Shown: positions 41,373 through 52,330, counted from the stretch's first letter. The stretch: 64,000 nt of DNA from Leguminivora glycinivorella (GCF_023078275.1 NC_062990.1:3551501-3615500); one strand, 5' to 3'. Numbers and translations: made by a program. Notes: generated from the sequence alone by a model not told the origin.

Positions 41373-42047
41373 ATTTTACTTTAAGTACAGTCAAGTTCAC
41401 TATTATCGACTCATCAAATGCTACAGAAATTGATCATCTTTGCCAATAAATGTGCGAAAAACAATACCTTCTTCTCTTCGTTACATTACTAAACACAATA
41501 ATTCTTGTTCTTACACAAATTTGTTTTCCCGCACATTGTTAATTTATATTTATTTGTTTTGCGTTTAAATTATACGCACGGGCGCATATACGTGTGCAGA
41601 TAATGGTTTATTTATGCAAAGCTTTTGTTTAGAGTATAAAACAGTCACGTAGGGTGTAAATTAAATCACCTGCAATAATTTACGGGGTGAATATGTAAGA
41701 TTTACATATAAGTAGATCGAACTGAGCTACTTTTATTATGGTGAAAACTCTGAAATAGCAAAAAAACTGGTACAACTGGTACTGGTAAAACTGGTACTGA
41801 TACCTACATTTTGATTGATCGTATGAGCAACTTGTGCGGAAGAGTTAGATTTTGCGTAATTTGGTGAAAATTGTTCAGTATTGCCATACACAGAATAAAA
41901 AAAAACGGCCAAGAGCATGTGGTCTACTTTTGTGATTTTTTTCATAAACGCTGTAAAGTGTTCGAAACGTCGGGATGAATTGTAAATTCATTATACGCGA
42001 TTTAATCAGTTTCCATAGTTTTATCTAACTTTGACATCTTAATACCG
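41373..42047. other. No recognised feature
   Basis: AT-rich. ACTGGTACAACTGGTACTGG near 41765 is a small local duplication. No gene supported. Confidence 0.45.
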
Positions 42048-42055
42048 GTATTTAA

Positions 42056-42474
42056 TAGAGATGCAACGAATAGTTGTTTGGTCGGATACCGGATACCGAA
42101 TATTCGGCCCAACCATCAGCCGAATATTCGGTATTCGGCCGCCGAATATTCGGACAGTAGAATTTTAATTACTATACCGACATAAGCAGGGAGCGGGCGC
42201 GTCGTGCAGGTATTGACTTGTTTCGTAGTGAACTTGGCGCGGACTCCGTTTTTGTCTCAATGTTTATTTTTTTAATAATAAAGGGTTATAAGTATTATAA
42301 CCGTAACTGTTTTTTTTTACATTTAATTGGTTTACCCCAAAATCATTCAATCAAAAATAGCACATCCGTTATCCGGCCGGATAGTACGTCACTATTCGGT
42401 ATCCGGCCGAATATTAAAAAAAGGGCCGAATAGGCCGGATACCGAATAGTAACCGAATATTCCGTGTATCTCTA
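42056..42474. mobile_element. hAT-type MITE, 8-bp duplication GTATTTAA
   Basis: The terminal repeats are TAGAGATGCAACGAATA and the reverse of GAATATTCCGTGTATCTCTA. GTATTTAA occurs on both sides (42048-42055, 42475-42482). Subterminal CCGAATATTCGG motifs are repeated at each end, as usual for hAT transposase sites. It is 419 bp and encodes nothing. Confidence 0.92.
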
Positions 42475-42784
42475 GTATTTAATCATTCAAAGTTATCTAA
42501 AAACCTGTAAATAAACAAGAATCTGCATAAAATTATACTTATACAAAATGTCCCTATGGCTCCAAGGAAAACTCGAAAACTCTTACAAGTTTCTTCCGTC
42601 AGTTGACTGATAGGACCCTGGGGATGCATCCGGATATCTGATTTGAATATAAAATGGATGACTTCAGTAGAAAGGAAATAAAATAAAAAACATAATCTTA
42701 CTGAGTATTTAGTGATTTTTGAAGGGGCTAATATAGTCTGGAATAGACGTGCATTTATTTCCACAAGTGGCAGGAAGAGCATAA

Positions 42785-42970
42785 TGAAACTGGTGAGCAG
42801 TTTCAGCGTCACTCTTTGAAATTAAAGGGGTTGAAAGAAAACGAAATCGTGATATTGCAGTGACAAGTTGCCAGCCTCTCGCTTACGTAACAATTCAACC
42901 CATATCCCACAGTCGACTTAATCGACACCCAAGGGAAAAAAGGGGTGGTAAAATTCTTAACCCGCCACAA
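42785..42970 (-). mobile_element. SINE-like retroposon, copy c, tail missing
   Basis: CACTCTTTGAAATTAAAGGG through TTCTTAACCCGCCAC matches 19370-19510. Confidence 0.65.
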
Positions 42971-43739
42971 AATACATATTTATGTACAAATGGCAGACTT
43001 ATTGACAAAAATTAAAAGAAGTGCCAAACACTAATAAGTCATTAAATTCAAATTACATTAGCAATTTATTGTTAATAATTACAGGATATTTATATTGAAA
43101 ATTAATAAAATTAATTAATTGGATTAAAATATACTTATTTGAATTCAACGTAAAATTTAATATGAATGATAAAATAAGAAATCGCCATCAAAATATTGCC
43201 ATAAACAAACAGGTAAAAATCTTCAAAAAAATAAAGAACCTTTCAACGTACTCCCACAGTTATATTTTTGCGAACAAAAACTTTACACACTCATAAATTA
43301 TCGAAAGAAAGTAGGTATTATCCTATGTAAATAAATACCATATTTCTTCATGAGAATCATGGCGGCACTCAAAATGGCTTTTTACTTTGCGCCCGAAGGT
43401 AATGTTTTAGAAATTGATGTTTGTGAGCGGATGTCGCAGTAAAATAATGTTGAGTATTTTATCTTAACTTAGGGTTGTATGAGGCCTCTCCCCCTCTTGG
43501 GCCTCGACCGAGTCATCAAACCCAATGCGACGCTGACAGAAAAATGCCCCAACCTGTTTTTCTCTGTGTGACACATAATTACATATCCCCAGATTGAGTG
43601 ATTGATATAGAAAAGTTGTGGCCCAGTAGGTTGAGTCTGAACCTCCTAAGGCCCGGGCCCGGCTACATAAATTTAAAAAAGAATATTTGTCCCAGAAACA
43701 AAATTTATTTTGCAAAGTTGCAAAATATCGCAACTTTCG
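42971..43739. other. No recognised feature
   Basis: AT-rich, no supported gene. Confidence 0.4.
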
Positions 43740-43846
43740 TCTTAACTAACATGATTTGAATTTAATCCCACCTTTTGTAAGTTCCACCTAATATTATGTA
43801 ATGTGATATGCAATAAAAATTTGATTTGATTTGATTTGATTTAATC
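43740..43846 (+). mobile_element. LINE 3' UTR with (TTTGA)n tail
   Basis: AATGTGATATGCAATAAAAA is followed by four TTTGA units, a LINE-like 3' end. Confidence 0.5.
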
Positions 43847-43913
43847 ATACTGACATACACTTGTATGGAGTAAAATAGAACCATGGGCCTTGCGCTGTTA
43901 AATTAAAACACAC

Positions 43914-44027
43914 AAATGGAGATGGACGGCTTCATCACATTGCGAATGCGGAAATGAAGAACAAACCACCGAACACATTTTTCAACACTGCCCATGCCCA
44001 CCCCACGCAAGTCTGGCTGAAGATCTG
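43914..44027 (+). pseudogene. LINE C-terminal zinc-knuckle fragment
   Basis: The frame reads WRWTASSHCECGNEEQTTEH, then IFQHCPCPPH, the CxCG...H...C C-terminal block of non-LTR retrotransposon polyproteins. It is cut at 44027 by another LINE. Confidence 0.75.
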
Positions 44028-44140
44028 TTGTTGTTGTTTTTGTAGTCCTAAGGCACCCCAGAGGTGCAAAGGGCTTTCACGAGCTCGCGCCACGCCTTCT
44101 TATCTTCAGCTACGCTTGTGCCTCGCTCCAGCTCAAACCG
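44028..44140 (-). pseudogene. LINE C-terminal fragment with (AAC)n tail
   Basis: Minus-strand frame ELERGTSVAEDKKAWRELVK, then ALCTSGVP and a stop at 44048-44050, followed by (AAC)n. It abuts the opposite-strand LINE fragment, so it probably inserted into it. Confidence 0.7.
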
Positions 44141-45015
44141 GCTACTCGTGACTCAAAAGATCTGATGGTAACACCAAACTTGACTGGCGTAGCTTGCTGC
44201 AGCAACCTCAAGACTACACTCTGATTACTCTTAATGTATTTGCGTACGTTTACATCATTAGATAAGTATGCAATTACTTTTAAAGCCTCACCTTTGTTGA
44301 ATAAACGTCATGACTTCATCGAAGTTTCATGTTTAAAATAACATTTACACCACCAAACAAACAGCAAGCAGCAGCAAATTGTGAAAAATCACAATCGTTC
44401 AATCAACACGTCCCACGGCTAAAATACAAATAGTCAATGTACTGTTTCAACATAAGCTGTGTACTTTTTGCATGTCTTACTTTATAAAGCTTTTAGAAGT
44501 CCTCAGAGAATAAAGGTTTTTTTGTCATCGATAGGTTATTACCGACCTTTTTGGAGATTCCGAATAAATAATGCAGGGTCATAAGGGTTCGACCTTCTGA
44601 CACTTTCTGACAATTTGGTTAAAATGTTCTTACTTTTTCCTGCCACGTGGATATAATATTATATTATGCAGGCCGATTTCTTTTATCATAATTATTATCT
44701 TATTTTGATAAAAGCGAGAATTAATAAAATATCCCGTTTTGGGGAAAATCATACATTATAGGTAAGTACTGCCAAAAATGTCGTGGAAAAAACGTGCATT
44801 GTAAGCGGACAGCGCCCCCAAATTGTGACTAAAACCAAAAATAAATCCTTTACTTAAGAGCCAACAACTAGGTTTATACATTAATTACGACGGGCACGCG
44901 ACGAAATCAAACCTTCGATTCGACCTCTATGGCAGTGTCTTAGGTAGGCGACCTAGATGAATTAGGTACAGATGATGGGCGCGATCATCATCCACGCAAC
45001 CACGGCGTACAAAGA
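44141..45015. other. No recognised feature
   Basis: No supported gene. The end of this span joins a SINE tail fragment (GACTGAGACCCACGGTAAAC, 45018-45055). Confidence 0.4.
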
Positions 45016-45055
45016 GTGACTGAGACCCACGGTAAACTCAAGACGGCTTGTGTTA

Positions 45056-45360
45056 GGCTGGTTTTAGTGGCACGCGGACCGTCCGCGCGACCAATATGTA
45101 TGAAGTTGATGTTGTCGTACGCGCGGACCCGTCCGTGCCGCTCTCGCCGTGGCTTGCGTGGGCAACGGTCGCGCAATGGTCGCGCGACGGCGATGCGACG
45201 CACACGAAATCAAACCTTATCGATATGGAAGTAGACGATGCGATGAGACGCGACGGCGACGGTCGCGCAGACACGGCGTAAAACACTCCCTGAAGTTAAC
45301 ACATAATATTAGCCCGGTGCGGATCGCTCCGCGCGGTCTGTCCGCATGACATTTAAACCG
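45056..45360. repeat. GC-rich foldback element (GGTCGCGC family)
   Basis: Outer ends GCACGCGGACCGTCCGCGCG and CGGATCGCTCCGCGCGG surround an inner copy of GCCGTGGCTTGCGTGGGCAA ... CGATATGGAAGTA ... GACACGGCGT (45146-45280). Overlapping open frames on both strands reflect high GC, not genes. Confidence 0.6.
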
Positions 45361-45397
45361 GCCTTAGAGGTATAACTACTCAGACGACCAAACTATA

Positions 45398-45720
45398 AAA
45401 TAGTTATTTGAAGGTTGTTGTTCAACCACACACGTGCCAATATTGATACCCGAGCAAGCGAAAGATATATTGGTTCAAAAAAAGGAATCTTGAGCGTTGC
45501 GAGGGTTTCAAGGCACGAAGGTTAAACAAACTTCGCTACCGAGTGAAACACAAAATTGTTCAACACACCAATATGACCAAATATTGACTATAAAACGTCA
45601 AACTAAATGAAATCCATAAATTTATTCAATATTTTTGATTAAAAATCATCCTTTACAGGTAAAATCTACCAGCCAGCTTAAGGGCATCAAGTTAAAATTT
45701 GTATGAAAATTACGTAAAAC
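45398..45720 (-). repeat. GGCAAAGTT foldback family, minus-strand copy
   Basis: Reverse of 10555-10810 and 40125-40470, with CCAGCCAGCTTAAGGGCATC at its far end. Confidence 0.82.
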
Positions 45721-46064
45721 ATAAAATATATAATAAATAAAATAGATAAAATGCAATTTTGCTATATGTTTTCAAACATCAAAGAGAGGCATTACCAGTT
45801 GGTATAGTGAAAACTACTTTACTACCAAGTATAGAAAAACGTAAAAATCTCATGGTAGACTTAGGAAAGCTTGAATATTCAAGAACATGCACTATATACA
45901 GATGCTTCGAGAATATAATCAGATCATAATAGCACTTAGACTAGCATTAGAGCAAATTGTATGGGAAACACGACGAGAGTACTTACCTCTAGGAAGCAGA
46001 GTTTCTGTATGTGTACACTGCTACCTTTTGTAGTACAAGAAGCGGTACGTATGTTTAGCCATAC
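45721..46064. other. No recognised feature
   Basis: No supported gene or repeat. Confidence 0.45.
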
Positions 46065-46316
46065 ACGGCATACACTACACCACACAATAGATGGCGCCGC
46101 AAAAAATATTGCCATCGATTATTTGTAGATTGGCATTGTGTCACTTACGAACCACAAATCTATGTCAGAAAGTGACACTTAACGCCATCTACAAGTATAA
46201 TCGAAAGCTATAAGACATTTTTGTGGCGCCATCTGTGTGGTGTAGTGTATGCGCGTTCTTAGGCGGTCGCATTTTCATGTATGGGATAGTATGATCTTAT
46301 ATTTTAATCTATGGTT
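46065..46316. mobile_element. Long-palindrome MITE, copy 3
   Basis: Left tip truncated. It holds CATACACTACACCACACAAT, GATGGCGCCGC and the right end GTATGATCTTATATTTTAAT. Confidence 0.8.
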
Positions 46317-46338
46317 TAGCGCTGACCGTTATTGCACA

Positions 46339-46479
46339 GTAGGCCTAGCACATGATGGCCGCGGGAGTATGTCGCCGCGAGATAGACTACCCGTCCTTAT
46401 GTCATTAATACAGTTAGAAGAAGACGTGGCATCTATCTCGCGGCGACATACTCCCGCGGCCATCATGTGCTAGGCCTAC
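46339..46479. repeat. Perfect 47-bp inverted repeat, 47-nt spacer
   Basis: The arms 46339-46385 and 46433-46479 are exact reverse complements (GTAGGCCTAGCACATGATGG onward). No target duplication is evident. Confidence 0.95.
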
Positions 46480-46514
46480 AGAAGTGAATATAAATAACCT
46501 AACCACAAAATTAA

Positions 46515-47057
46515 AATTTGTAAAAACCCCCGACCGCAACATAGTAGACCGATTTTCATGAAACATGGCTAAGAACACTCCCGATTAAGTCAGCTTTCAG
46601 AGAAAAAAAAACTAAATCTAAATCGGTTCATCCGTTCGGGAGCTACGATGCCACAGACAGACACACACACCCACAGACAGACTGACAAACAGACAGACAG
46701 ACAGACACACACACACAGACAGACACGTCAAACTTATAACACCCCGTCGTTTTTGCGTCGGGGGTTAATAAAAAAAACCGGCCAAGAGCGTGTCGGGCCA
46801 CGCTCAGTGTAGGGTTCCGTAGTTTTCCCTATTTTTCTCAAAAACTACTGAACCTATCAAGTTCAAAACAATTTTCCTAGAAAGTCTTTATAAAGTTCTA
46901 CTTTTGTGATTTTTTTCATATTTTTTAAACATATGGTTCAAAAGTTAGAGGGGGGGGGCGGGCGCACACAGACAGACAGACACACACACACACACACACA
47001 CATAGACAGACACGTCAAACTTATAACACCCCGTCGTTTTCGCGTCGGGGGTTAAAA
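46515..47057 (-). repeat. Compound of 'AACCCCCGACGC' copies and a 'GGTTCCG' fragment
   Basis: 46515-46770 is a full minus-strand AACCCCCGACGC copy. 46774-46960 is the CGGCCAAGAGCG end of the AGGGTTCCG element, cut after its G-run. 46961-47057 is a second, short AACCCCCGACGC end. Confidence 0.8.
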
Positions 47058-47141
47058 AACAGGTATCTCAGGTGACTATTTGCATGAACAATATGCGTAT
47101 CAGCAATACCCTTCACATTTCACTCAGCGATAAACTTACGA
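47025..47141 (+). repeat. Left arm of a 2.1-kb-spanning inverted duplication
   Basis: CCCGTCGTTTTCGCGTCGGG, AACAGGTATCTCAGGTGACT and CATTTCACTCAGCGATAAAC are matched in reverse at 48917-49178. Confidence 0.8.
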
Positions 47142-47142
47142 T

Positions 47143-47668
47143 AAAAACCGACCAAGAGCGTGTCGGGCCACGCTCAGTGTAGGGTTCCGTAGTTTTCCGT
47201 ATTTTTCTCGAAAACTACTGAACCTATCAAGTTCAAAATAATTTTTCTAGAAATTGTTTATAAAGTTCTACTTTTGTGATTTTAAAAGTTAGAAGGGGAA
47301 GACACACTTTTTTTTCCTTTAGCAGCGATTATTTCCGAAAATATTAATATTATCAAAAAACGATTTTAGTAAACCCTTATTCATTTTTAAATACCTATCC
47401 AACAATATATTGTTGTTGTGATATATCACACGTTGGGGTTGGAATAAAAAAAAATCAGACCCCACTTTACATGTAGGGGGGTACTTCTAACAAAGTATTT
47501 TTTTCCACTTTTTATTTTACCACTTTGTCGGCGTGATTGATATACATATTGGTACCAAATTTCAGCTTTCTAGTGCTAACGGTCACTGAGATTATCCGCG
47601 GACGGACGGACGGACTGACAGACATGGCGAAACTATAAGGGTTCCTAGTTGACTACGGAACCCTAAAA
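47143..47668 (-). mobile_element. 'AGGGTTCCGTAG' element, copy F
   Basis: Near-full minus-strand copy with a deletion in the region of the poly-G tract. It is inserted directly at the edge of the inverted duplication. Confidence 0.82.
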
Positions 47669-47976
47669 AACCCTATTTGTTGCCATTACTTTCGAGTTTC
47701 CTATTTTCAACACTTGTATCGTAATATATATTCAACAACTCTGCAGTGTGCGCTATTTGCATTAAACTAAGTTTACCGCTTTAGTTTGCACCACAGACCA
47801 ACCCCTATAGACATCTATTACAAGACGACTCGCGGTCGCCAGCCTTCCTAGTATTTGCACTGATATAAGCGCGGGCGCTCGCCGTGCCCGATCAGTATCG
47901 ACCAAGTAACAGACCCGAAAGCAGCGCGTGTTTTTCGCACAAAAAAATTGGAAAAGGGTATTTTGATGCCTTAAAG

Positions 47977-48060
47977 ATGTCCACCTGTAGTGTGAAATGG
48001 TGTGGAAAGGTAACAAGAAGCTCAAATTTAAAAACAGACGGCATTACATTCCACAAATAA
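47977..48060 (+). pseudogene. N-terminal start of a THAP-type zinc-finger protein
   Basis: ATG at 47977 opens a 27-codon frame reading MSTCSVKWCGK, then RSSNLKTDGITFHK, then TAA. This is the typical first third of a THAP domain (CxxxxC pair and the ITFHK strand). The later Cys-His pair is absent. No good splice donor precedes the stop, so it looks truncated. A CpG-rich stretch (47860-47975) lies upstream and could be an old promoter. It might be a first exon with a nonstandard donor, or a P-element-type transposase remnant. Confidence 0.5.
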
Positions 48061-48127
48061 GTCATATTTATAATTTATTCAGAGCCGGCATAGGTCAACT
48101 TACATTGGCCACTTACGCGTCAGTAGA

Positions 48128-48285
48128 GGGACAGTCACGGCCCAGCCACGACATTGGTCTAAGCGCGACAGCGGTGAGCTGCAGCCATACGTGCTAATGA
48201 AAAGCCCCATCACTGTGTCTCGCTCAAATGTATGGCCGCCGCTCACCGCTGTCGCGCTTAGACCAATATCGTGGCAAAGCCGTCA
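48128..48285. repeat. CCACGACATTGG MITE, expanded copy
   Basis: The ends CACGGCCCAGCCACGACATT and GACCAATATCGTGGCAAAGC enclose two versions of the GCGGTGAGC/GCTCACCGC block. A partial relative lies at 48520-48600. Confidence 0.75.
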
Positions 48286-48519
48286 TACTTCTGTCCCTTT
48301 TCATCTGGCGCGACTGCCCTCCGTCCTTGAAACGGCCAATCACAGCGCGCTTAACACATTCCCCGCCCGCTCCTCGCACCCCAAACACTGGTGACTCGTA
48401 TCGCGAACCAAATATTGCCACACTGCACTGCAACTTACAAACATGAATCAAACACTATTGGATTAGTTTTTATTGACATTACAGATTATTGGTTAGTGTA
48501 CTATAAACCGTGAGTTTTT
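48286..48519. other. GC-rich repeat-like segment
   Basis: CGTCCTTGAAACGGCCAATC, then CAGCGCGCTTAACAC resembles a common lepidopteran repeat segment. No gene supported. Confidence 0.4.
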
Positions 48520-48638
48520 AACGCAGCCACGACATTGGTCACCGTGAGTTTTTGACACAGCGATGGGACTTTTCATTTGGTATGGCTGCCGCTTCGCCTT
48601 AAAACGTTAGGGTTCCCCTTTCCCAAAACAGAAACTAA

Positions 48639-48893
48639 CTATTTTGGCTCAGTGATCCAAAGTCTCAGATCATTAATATATCTGTGTGCAAAGTGAATCT
48701 TGGCCTCTGAAACGAGAGATTTCCACCTGTTCCGATCCTGCGCAGTCTCTTGCAAGTCACTGGCTTGAAGCTGACGTAGATCCGTCGCCACACTGTCTTC
48801 CCAGTGATACCTGGGTCAGCTCGTTGGACGGTCGCCAGTTGGTCGACCCAAGAACGCTCTTTTGACTGCCTGATAGATTCCCGAGGTGGAATC
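48639..48893 (-). pseudogene. LINE C-terminal fragment with one in-frame stop
   Basis: The minus strand reads IYQAVKRAFLGRPTG, one TGA, then HWEDSVATDLRQLQA, DLQETAQDRNRWKSLVSEAK and ITEPK with a stop at 48639-48641. This is the GRP...DR..W..LV.EAK tail of a non-LTR retrotransposon, related to that at 13248. Confidence 0.82.
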
Positions 48894-48916
48894 GTCGCTA
48901 GCTTACCTAAAATGTT

Positions 48917-49178
48917 TTAATCGTAAGTTTATCGCTGAGTGAAATGTGAAGGGGATTGCTATTGTTCATGCAAATAGTCACCTGAGATACCTGGCCCCGT
49001 AGCCGAATGGCATTTCTCCGACGCCAAACGAAAGCGATACGCCGCTGGCTCTGTCGCGCCAATACGCAAGCGCGATAGAGATAGATATCTACTAGCGCTT
49101 CGTTTCGTGAGCGTTTGTGCCATTCGGCTAGCCACCCTGTTTTTTAACCCCCGACGACGCGAAAACGACGGGCTGTTA
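48917..49178 (-). repeat. Right arm of the inverted duplication, split by a MITE
   Basis: Reverse of 47025-47141. The extra 134 bp at 49003-49136 is a MITE. Confidence 0.78.
49003..49136. mobile_element. 134-bp MITE GCCCCGTAGCCGAATGG
   Basis: The inverted ends CCCCGTAGCCGAATGGCA and TGCCATTCGGCTAGCCACC. CTG is present at both edges. The uninterrupted site is in the left arm near 47064. Confidence 0.82.
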
Positions 49179-49183
49179 CGCCG

Positions 49184-49320
49184 TGGCTTGCGTGGGCGAC
49201 GGTCGCGCGACGGCGATGCGACGCATACGAAATCAAACCTTATCGATATGGAAGTATGAGACGCGACGGCGACGGTCGCGCGATGGTCGCGCGACCATCG
49301 CCCATGCAAGACACGGCGTT
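49184..49320. repeat. GC-rich foldback element, ~34-bp arms
   Basis: GCCGTGGCTTGCGTGGGCGA and its near-reverse TCGCCCATGCAAGACACGGC close the element. The inner part has CGATATGGAAGTA. Same family as 45146-45280 and 21840-22005. Confidence 0.75.
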
Positions 49321-49379
49321 AGTATGAAGTCGCTTAATGCGTCATCACCGCTGAACGCAACCGTATGGACACCATGCAG

Positions 49380-50128
49380 AACCGGTCCGATCCAAGAATT
49401 TCATTTCCCGGTTCTAAGTGGGACTGGAACCGGGAGTCCCGGTTCTTTAAATTAAATAAATAAATAAATATTATAGGTAGGACATTCTTACACAGATTGA
49501 CTGAGGCCCACGGTAAGCTCAAGAAGGCTTGTGTTGTGGGTACTCAGACAACGATATATATAATATATAAATACTTATATACATAGAAAACATCCATGAC
49601 TCAGGAACAAATTTCTGTGCTCATCACACAAATAAATGCCCTGACCGGGATTCGAACCCGGGACCGCGGCGCAGCAGGCAGGACCACTACCGACTGCCTT
49701 TCCCGGTTCTTAGTATTTTTAGGGTTCCATAGCAAAAAGATTAAAAAACAACCCATGGCGCGATTCTCTCCATCTGTCTGTGTGTTTTGAGAGAATTAGC
49801 ACATTGGATTGGAAATAATTAACAAGTTGTTGCCCTATACCTTCCTGTGGTTTGTTTACGTTATACATTGCAATCAATGTTGCAAATTGCATTATTTGCA
49901 ATAATTATCATGTTTATCTTGTCAGATTAAACTTTACTAATGATTTACAAATATTAAAAATGTATTTGCACAAATACAAATGCAGAATGCAATTTTAAAA
50001 AATCGGATATTTTGAAAAGAACCGGGAGCACCGGTTCCTAATTTTTAGTCCCGGTTCTTTCGCCATCATAAAATTACCGGGATTTCCCGGGAAATCGAGA
50101 ACCGGGAAATACCGGGAGCATGCCCTAC
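49380..50128. mobile_element. 'CCGGGA...TCCCGG' element, carrying a nested SINE
   Basis: Short palindromic CCCGGTTC/GAACCGGG motifs recur at 49405-49446, 49702-49714 and 50018-50110. The segment 49715-49865 matches the centre of the palindromic element at 36975-37110. SINE type 1 occupies 49445-49703. Confidence 0.55.
49445..49703 (-). mobile_element. tRNA-headed SINE type 1, variant 3' end
   Basis: The minus-strand head is GGTCCTGCCTGCTGCGCC, then GGGTTCGAATCCCGG. The body is shared with 33093. The 3' half differs: ACAAGCCTTCTTGAGCTTAC, then CTGTGTAAGAATGTCC and (TTTA)n. Confidence 0.8.
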
Positions 50129-51769
50129 TATGGACAGTGCGCATGATCATAGTGACGAGCGATTTTTGGCCGGCGAAAGTCGAATCGGCGTCAATATATT
50201 TGGAGAGACCCTTAGAATACATTATTCGTACTTCGTAAGTGTATCGTATCGTTTATTTGATAGAGACTTCGTAAGTAGCTAGCTGTCCTTGTCGCTCTTC
50301 TGTTGTGGCGTGACAGAACCAGACTTTGTTTCGATCGCTACTAAACCGACTGGTTACTCCGAAGAAAGTTATCAATATTAAATTCATACTAACATTATTG
50401 CCTAATAAACTAATACACAACATCATAAAAACATTCCCACTACCTTCCTAGCATACCATCCGGAACTCTCCCTACCGGAATTTTATTCCCTTTCGGAGCA
50501 AAATATTATTAAAACTAAAACAACTTATCAATATAAAAACCTACGCGCGCTTACGCCATTTCAAGTCGGCCATTTTGAAAACCGTTCCACGCTACACGCG
50601 TTCGAAAATCAACATTGAGTCATGGGGCTAAGGTCGAGTTATAATTGATAGAACGCGCTCTGAATTCGCCCTCCGAACGGGTCGGATTCCATTCTGTGCT
50701 ATCAAACTACAGTAACAAAACGTCGTATAATCATACAAAAATAAGAGCACTTAAGACTTTTTGAAATAAGTATAGTCGCAGCAACGCGATAAGGCGCGTG
50801 TTTGAATGTAGATTTTAATACGTTGGTTAAAGTCGTGTTGATTTATAAGTATTCTTCCGTCTCGGTCCGATTTTACGCATGCCAGTTAGCCCCAGCTGTC
50901 ATTGAGTGAAGACGTGTTATTATTCGTTTTAAAACGTCATTTTGTAATAATATTTTTGCAATTTGAAGAGAAAAATAGTAATAATAGGTGCGTGTGGTGT
51001 GTTTATCGCTTTTTGCGTTGTGTTTTTATTTTGTAGTGATATTTTGTTAACGTAAATTGTTTGTTGTAAATAAGTACCTAACCCTTTGTTACTTACTCCT
51101 AAATATGTTATGCTACATTTGCAAAAAGCGGATAATCTTTAAAAGTGATTTTATTTCTAGTATTGTGTTACGGTGATCCGGAATTCTTTGTCTGTTATTT
51201 TTGCTTGTAAATTCCGTTCCGTGGTATTTTCCGTTAGAACGTTCGCGATGGCGTTCAAGGTCAGACTTACCTACTGTCATGTTGTGCCTCGCTCGCACTT
51301 TAAGGGAAGACTAGGATGGCAATACATAATATTGTTATTATTGAGTATGTTTAGATTTCATTATTATCATAATGTAGATATTTTGTGAAATCAATGTGGT
51401 CGACGGATGCAAATGGTGATTTGAATACAAACGTGCATTTCGCTTCAAATGATAATTGCCATGACAGTTTATACAAGGGAGTGTAGAGTGTACCTACTCA
51501 CTTAACATTTTGTAGACATTTTTGATAGGTCTATGAGTTATTTAAAACTTAAATAATTTACTTGGAAGTGAAACATTTTAGTAGCTTAGTAACATAGCCA
51601 TACTATAACTACCTACTTACTTTTTTTATTCAATTATTTGTTAAAATAAATTTATTTAATGATGCACACTAAAACGGCATGGTTCTTTGTAAAAGTGGAT
51701 ACCTACGTATGACCCTATGACCTATGAAACTCATGAAAAGAGCGGATTTATAAGGCCGGCAAACGCACC
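50129..51769. other. 1.6 kb with no recognised gene
   Basis: No domain-bearing frame. It may contain promoter and 5' untranslated exons of the MADF gene, whose first coding exon starts right after a splice acceptor, but no exon limits can be supported. Confidence 0.4.
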
Positions 51770-51840
51770 TCCAACATTTCTGGTGTTTCGGGTGTCCGTA
51801 GGGGCAGTGATCGCTTACCATCAGGCGACCAGCCATCGTA
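51770..51840 (-). repeat. Fragment of 'CGCCTGATGGTAAGCG' repeat
   Basis: Minus strand: GGTCGCCTGATGGTAAGCGA, then CACTGCCCCTACGGACACCC. Confidence 0.6.
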
Positions 51841-51939
51841 CTGTGCTTCCAATTTTATCACTTCCACGTGGATAAGACACCTGTCACTCTCACACTGACA
51901 TACTTGCCAAAGCGTGACGGATACTTTATCTACATCAAA

Positions 51940-52330
51940 GAGGATCGAGTGCTATAGAGAGTTACTGTCAAAGTAAAATGTGTAATTAAAACTTTTGAAC
52001 TTCAGTTATGACAATTTGGCCCATATTGTTAGCATGATATGTGTTAAAATTTCAAATAGGTATTAATATTAGCGCCAACTAGCCGAGCGTTCCCCAAAGG
52101 TGTAACACTGTAACGCCATCTAGATCACCGTACCTTTTTCTCTATGGCTTTGAAGTACGTTTTTTTCTTAGACTATCCGTCTATACGGAGTTACATATCG
52201 TCACTATGAAAAAATCTCGTATCTCACATTGCTCCTCAAAGACAAAACGTAGTAAGTCTATATGCATTCGATACATAATACATTTTTCTCTTGATTTACA
52301 GAAGATACAAGTTTTTTTCAAAGTAGTGCC
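51940..52330 (+). repeat. Two adjacent dispersed repeats
   Basis: 51940-52205 matches 35580-35885. 52206-52330 matches 20465-20620. They adjoin here without spacer. A further short fragment follows at 52385. Confidence 0.8.

Noticed and set aside
45016..45349. Five overlapping frames in a GC-rich stretch
   Set aside because: High CpG content lowers stop frequency; the sequence belongs to a foldback repeat family found at 49184 and 21840.
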